In this document: positions 61,243 through 64,000 of the stretch, piece by piece
Numbering within the stretch: position 1 is the first letter of the stretch
Layout: each line of letters opens with the position of its first letter
NCBI RefSeq assembly: GCF_022009635.1
Contig: NZ_CP091716.1
Coordinates: forward strand, 62,001-126,000
DNA: 64,000 nt
Direction: 5' to 3'
From: Variovorax paradoxus
GTDB taxonomy: Bacteria > Pseudomonadota > Gammaproteobacteria > Burkholderiales > Burkholderiaceae_C
Translations under genes and position numbers: made by a program
Notes under the pieces: model-generated
Databases searched by the model: none
What the model saw: the letters and a program-made list of their open reading frames with translations, nothing else
What the model was told of the DNA's origin: nothing

Positions 61243-62514
61243 TCAGGCGGCTTCCGTCTGCGTGGCGCCGCCGGTCGGGTGGCTGGTGCCGGTGTCGCGG
61301 CGGCTGGCGAGTTCGGTGGCTTCGGCCAGCGTGAGGCGCGGCACGTGGCGAGGCAAGCGGCCCAGCAGCGCCGGATACCAGCGCAGGATGTGGAAAACGA
61401 AGAAGCTGCGCACCAGCCGCCAGCCGCTCCACTCGCTCGCGAGGTCGGCCGTGTCGATCTGCTTGCAGCTGTGCTGCATGAGATGGTCCAGGCGCTCAGA
61501 CAGCACCGCGTTGAAGGCCTGGTCGCGCACGATCACGTTCGACTCGAGGTTGAGCGACAGACTCAGCGGATCGAGGTTGCTCGAACCCACGGTGCTCCAC
61601 TTGTCGTCCATCAGCGCGACCTTGCCGTGCAGCGGGCGGTCGCAGTACTCGTAGATGCGAACGCCCGCATGCAGCAGGTGGTGATACAGCATGCTCGCGG
61701 CGGTCTTGACGATCGGCATGTCGGGCTCGCCCTGCAATATCAGCCGCACGTCCACACCGCGCCGCGCCGCGCGCCGCAGTTCCTTGATGAGCCGGTAGCC
61801 CGGAAAGAAGTACGCGTTGGCGATCACGATGCGCTCGCGCGCCGCGCGGATGGCGGCGCGGTACTGCTGCTCGATGTCGTTGGTGTGGTGCCGGTTGTCG
61901 CGCGTGACGAACATCGCGTCGGCCTCGCCGGCCGGCGCATGCGCGACCGCAGCCGGTGCCTGCCGCAGCCGGCGCCGGAACCAGCCCGCGCCCTTGCCGC
62001 CGAGCGCGATGGCGCGCAGCACGAACTGGTGGATCTCGGCCACGATCGGCCCGTGCAGCTCCACGGCGTAGTCCTGCTTGGCCTTGGGCCCGAAGTCGAG
62101 CAGGTGGTCCGCCGAGTAATTGATGCCGCCGACGAAGGCGCGCTCGCCGTCGATCACCACGATCTTGCGGTGCATGCGGCGGAACACGTTGAGCCGCTTG
62201 CCCAGAAAGCGCTGGCCGGGGTCGAACACGCGCACCTTCACGCCGGCCGACGTGAGGCCTTCGATGAACTCGCGCGACAGGTCGGGCGAACCGAAGCCGT
62301 CGATCATCAGGTCGACCTTCACGCCGCGCAGCGCTGCTTCGCGCATGGCGGCGTGCAGCTGCAGGCCGACCTTGTCCTCGAACAGGATGAAGGTCTCGAC
62401 GATGGCTTCGCGCTTCGCCTGCCGGATGGCTTCGAACACGCGCGGAAAGAAGGCCTCGCCGTTCTCGAGCAGCTCCACGCGATTGCCGCCGGTCCAGTGG
62501 TTGTTGTTGTTCAT
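61243..62514 (-). CDS. clsB: ClsB-type cardiolipin synthase
   Basis: This 423-aa phospholipase D-superfamily enzyme has two HKD motifs: MHRKIVVIDGERAFVGGIN (~170) and LHGKVALMDDKWSTVGSSN (~310). Unlike ClsA it lacks N-terminal membrane helices, as ClsB does. It transfers phosphatidyl groups to make cardiolipin. I start at MNNNNHWTGGNRVELLENGE (ATG at 62514). It lies 11 bases downstream of an EEP-family gene (ybhP-like), reproducing the E. coli order ybhP-clsB-ybhN. Confidence 0.93.
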   Translation of the reverse strand: MNNNNHWTGGNRVELLENGEAFFPRVFEAIRQAKREAIVETFILFEDKVGLQLHAAMREAALRGVKVDLMIDGFGSPDLSREFIEGLTSAGVKVRVFDPGQRFLGKRLNVFRRMHRKIVVIDGERAFVGGINYSADHLLDFGPKAKQDYAVELHGPIVAEIHQFVLRAIALGGKGAGWFRRRLRQAPAAVAHAPAGEADAMFVTRDNRHHTNDIEQQYRAAIRAARERIVIANAYFFPGYRLIKELRRAARRGVDVRLILQGEPDMPIVKTAASMLYHHLLHAGVRIYEYCDRPLHGKVALMDDKWSTVGSSNLDPLSLSLNLESNVIVRDQAFNAVLSERLDHLMQHSCKQIDTADLASEWSGWRLVRSFFVFHILRWYPALLGRLPRHVPRLTLAEATELASRRDTGTSHPTGGATQTEAA

Positions 62515-62525
62515 GGCAATGGAGC

Positions 62526-63299
62526 TCAAAGATCGATGTCCGCCACCAGCGGAGCGTGGTCCGAAAGGTGCGACCACGGCCTGCGCGGCAGCACCACGGG
62601 CGCGTGCACGCCGGCGTTGCGCACGTAGATGCGGTCCAGCGGCAACATCGGAAAACGTGCCGGGAAAGTCCGGGCCGCGCGGCCGTGCGCATGCACGAAC
62701 ACCTCGCGCAGCGATGCGCCTTTTTCGAGCACGTCATGCGCGCGGCTGCGCCAGTCGTTGAAGTCGCCGGCCACGATCAGCGGCGCATCGGAAGGCACCT
62801 CGTCGCGCACGATGTGGCACAGCAGCTCGAGCTGCTGCTGGCGGTGCGCCTCGGCCAGGCCGAGGTGCGCGCAGATCACGTGCACGTCGACCACGCGGGC
62901 CGGCAAGCGCAACACGCAATGCAGCAGGCCGCGCTTTTCGGGGCCGCTCACCGACACGTCGTGGTTGCGGAAATGCACGATGGGGAATTTCGAGAGCACC
63001 GCGTTGCCGTGGTGCCCCTTCGGATACACCGCGTTGCGCCCGTAGGCGAACTGCGGCCACATGGTGTCGGCCAGGAATTCGTAGTGCGGCGCCTCGGGCC
63101 AGTTGCTCACCCGGCGCGAGTGGCGCGAATGCGTGCCCAGCACCTCCTGCAGGAACACCACGTCGGCGCCCACGGTGCGCACCGCGTCGCGCAGCTCGGG
63201 CAGGATGAACTTGCGATTGAGCGCCGTGAAGCCCTTGTGGGTGTTCACGGTCATGACCTTCAGCGAGGCGTGCGCGGAGTCGGGGGGAGAAGAAGACAT
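62526..63299 (-). CDS. Endonuclease/exonuclease/phosphatase-family protein (YbhP-like)
   Basis: This 257-aa EEP-superfamily hydrolase carries the metal-site motifs [33 protein letters not shown] and HLSDHAPL. Its position before clsB and a UPF0104 gene matches E. coli ybhP. It may act on a phospholipid head group or nucleic acid; undetermined. Start at ATG 63299; the upstream extension is not coding-like. Confidence 0.88.
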   Translation of the reverse strand: MSSSPPDSAHASLKVMTVNTHKGFTALNRKFILPELRDAVRTVGADVVFLQEVLGTHSRHSRRVSNWPEAPHYEFLADTMWPQFAYGRNAVYPKGHHGNAVLSKFPIVHFRNHDVSVSGPEKRGLLHCVLRLPARVVDVHVICAHLGLAEAHRQQQLELLCHIVRDEVPSDAPLIVAGDFNDWRSRAHDVLEKGASLREVFVHAHGRAARTFPARFPMLPLDRIYVRNAGVHAPVVLPRRPWSHLSDHAPLVADIDL

Positions 63300-63522
63300 C
63301 GTTGAACGGGTTGTACGTTGCCCCGCGCGCGCCGACTGTAGGAACGCGCCACCTTCTTCCGACCCCTTCGCGCGCGGGCGGCCGGCTCCTACAGCCAGGC
63401 CTGCCGCACCCCCACAACGCACCAATCTGGTGGCTCCTACGGTGGGTTTCAGGGCTTGGAGACAACGGCCCTTCGTTTCATCCACCGATACAGAGACAGA
63501 CAAGCCACAAGGAGTACTCACC

Positions 63523-63954
63523 ATGAAGAAGCAAGCCATCTTTCACGCCGCCGTTCTCGCCGCGCTGCTGGGCGCCGCCGGCATGGCGCAGGCGCAGGCC
63601 ACGTCCATTCCCGCGCAGCCGGACCCGTCGGTCGGCGGCCAGGCCAGCACCATGACGCCGGCGGGCGTCGCCAATCCGCCGCAGCGGCCGGACAACTCGA
63701 TGCCGGCTTCGCGTGAGTCGGTGAAGGCCGAAGCCCGCGTGCAGAACCGCAACAACGCCAACAGCATGGTGCCCAAGGGCGAGGCGACCACCACGGTCAA
63801 CCACCAGCCCAACGCCATGCCGCAGCCGACCGGCGAGATGTCGCGCGCCGAGGTCAGCCAGACCGGCCGCAAGGTCAAGCCGCAGTTCGGCCAGAAGGGC
63901 GAGCGCCCGGACGTCGTGACCAACCCGACGGACAAGACCGGCACGCCGAAGTAA
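63523..63954 (+). CDS. Small secreted disordered protein
   Basis: This 143-aa protein has a signal peptide (residues 1-24, GMAQAQ). The mature part is hydrophilic, rich in P, N, Q, T and K ([20 protein letters not shown]), without a predicted fold and with few hydrophobics. The ATG follows AAGGAG. I know no function; periplasmic location is likely. The start of a terminator-like AAAAAAGCCC lies at the window edge. Confidence 0.7.
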   Translation: MKKQAIFHAAVLAALLGAAGMAQAQATSIPAQPDPSVGGQASTMTPAGVANPPQRPDNSMPASRESVKAEARVQNRNNANSMVPKGEATTTVNHQPNAMPQPTGEMSRAEVSQTGRKVKPQFGQKGERPDVVTNPTDKTGTPK

Positions 63955-64000
63955 TTTCCGCCTTCCCGCGGCCTCGTGGCTTCGGGAATGAAAAAAGCCC

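Overview
The window is high-GC DNA from a betaproteobacterium. The order rpmH-rnpA-yidD-yidC-mnmE running left and dnaA-dnaN-gyrB running right, the metX-metW pair, the kdsD-kdsC-lptC block, a phasin-type protein and many tripartite-tricarboxylate (Bug) receptors suggest a member of the Comamonadaceae, probably Variovorax or a close relative. The genus is an inference. The window spans the chromosomal replication origin.

Region 1 (1-22960) is an accessory island of nested mobile elements. A partial Tn402/Tn5053-type mercury transposon (tniR plus merR-T-P-F-A-D-E) ends at 4720, where a Tn402-like terminal repeat cuts a small gene after codon 68. That gene, two unknown passengers, a HigB/HigA-type toxin-antitoxin pair, a resolvase and a full-length TnpA form a Tn3-family element that ends at 10194. 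Its right end lies inside an arsH gene that also carries a nonsense codon. After ars relics come a TauE-like permease, a relic of an IS481-type transposase, and an aromatic-degradation cluster: two Rieske oxygenases, one flavin/[2Fe-2S] reductase, two Bug receptors, IclR and MarR regulators and an FAD/NAD(P) protein. An intact IS5-family element (21851-22960) closes the island and truncates a chromosomal M20 peptidase gene.

Region 2 (22961-41561) is ordinary core genome: DUF72, bactofilin, a voltage-gated-type K+ channel, YigZ, metX-metW behind what looks like a SAM-II riboswitch and terminator, a GDT1/MneA-type Mn exporter behind a yybP-ykoY (Mn2+) riboswitch, a glycine-rich RRM protein, kdsD-kdsC-lptC, a KefB/C-type antiporter, mnmE, yidC, yidD, rnpA and rpmH.

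Region 3 (41562-47277) holds the probable oriC (two DnaA-box-like sites) followed by dnaA, dnaN, gyrB and a strong terminator.

Region 4 (47384-56149) is the most unusual part: three tightly packed genes for large, mutually related ClpB-like double-AAA+ proteins. In all three the first AAA module has lost the catalytic Walker-B glutamate, and the second has lost the GYVG pore loop. The first two carry C-terminal domains that resemble, by eye, the PCRF domain of peptide-chain release factors without a GGQ domain. I do not recognise this system.

Region 5 (56475-64000) is envelope-related: two paralogous small secreted proteins, a membrane metallophosphoesterase, a phasin, a PagL-type lipid A deacylase, a UPF0104 membrane protein, a ClsB-type cardiolipin synthase, an EEP-family hydrolase and a small secreted protein.
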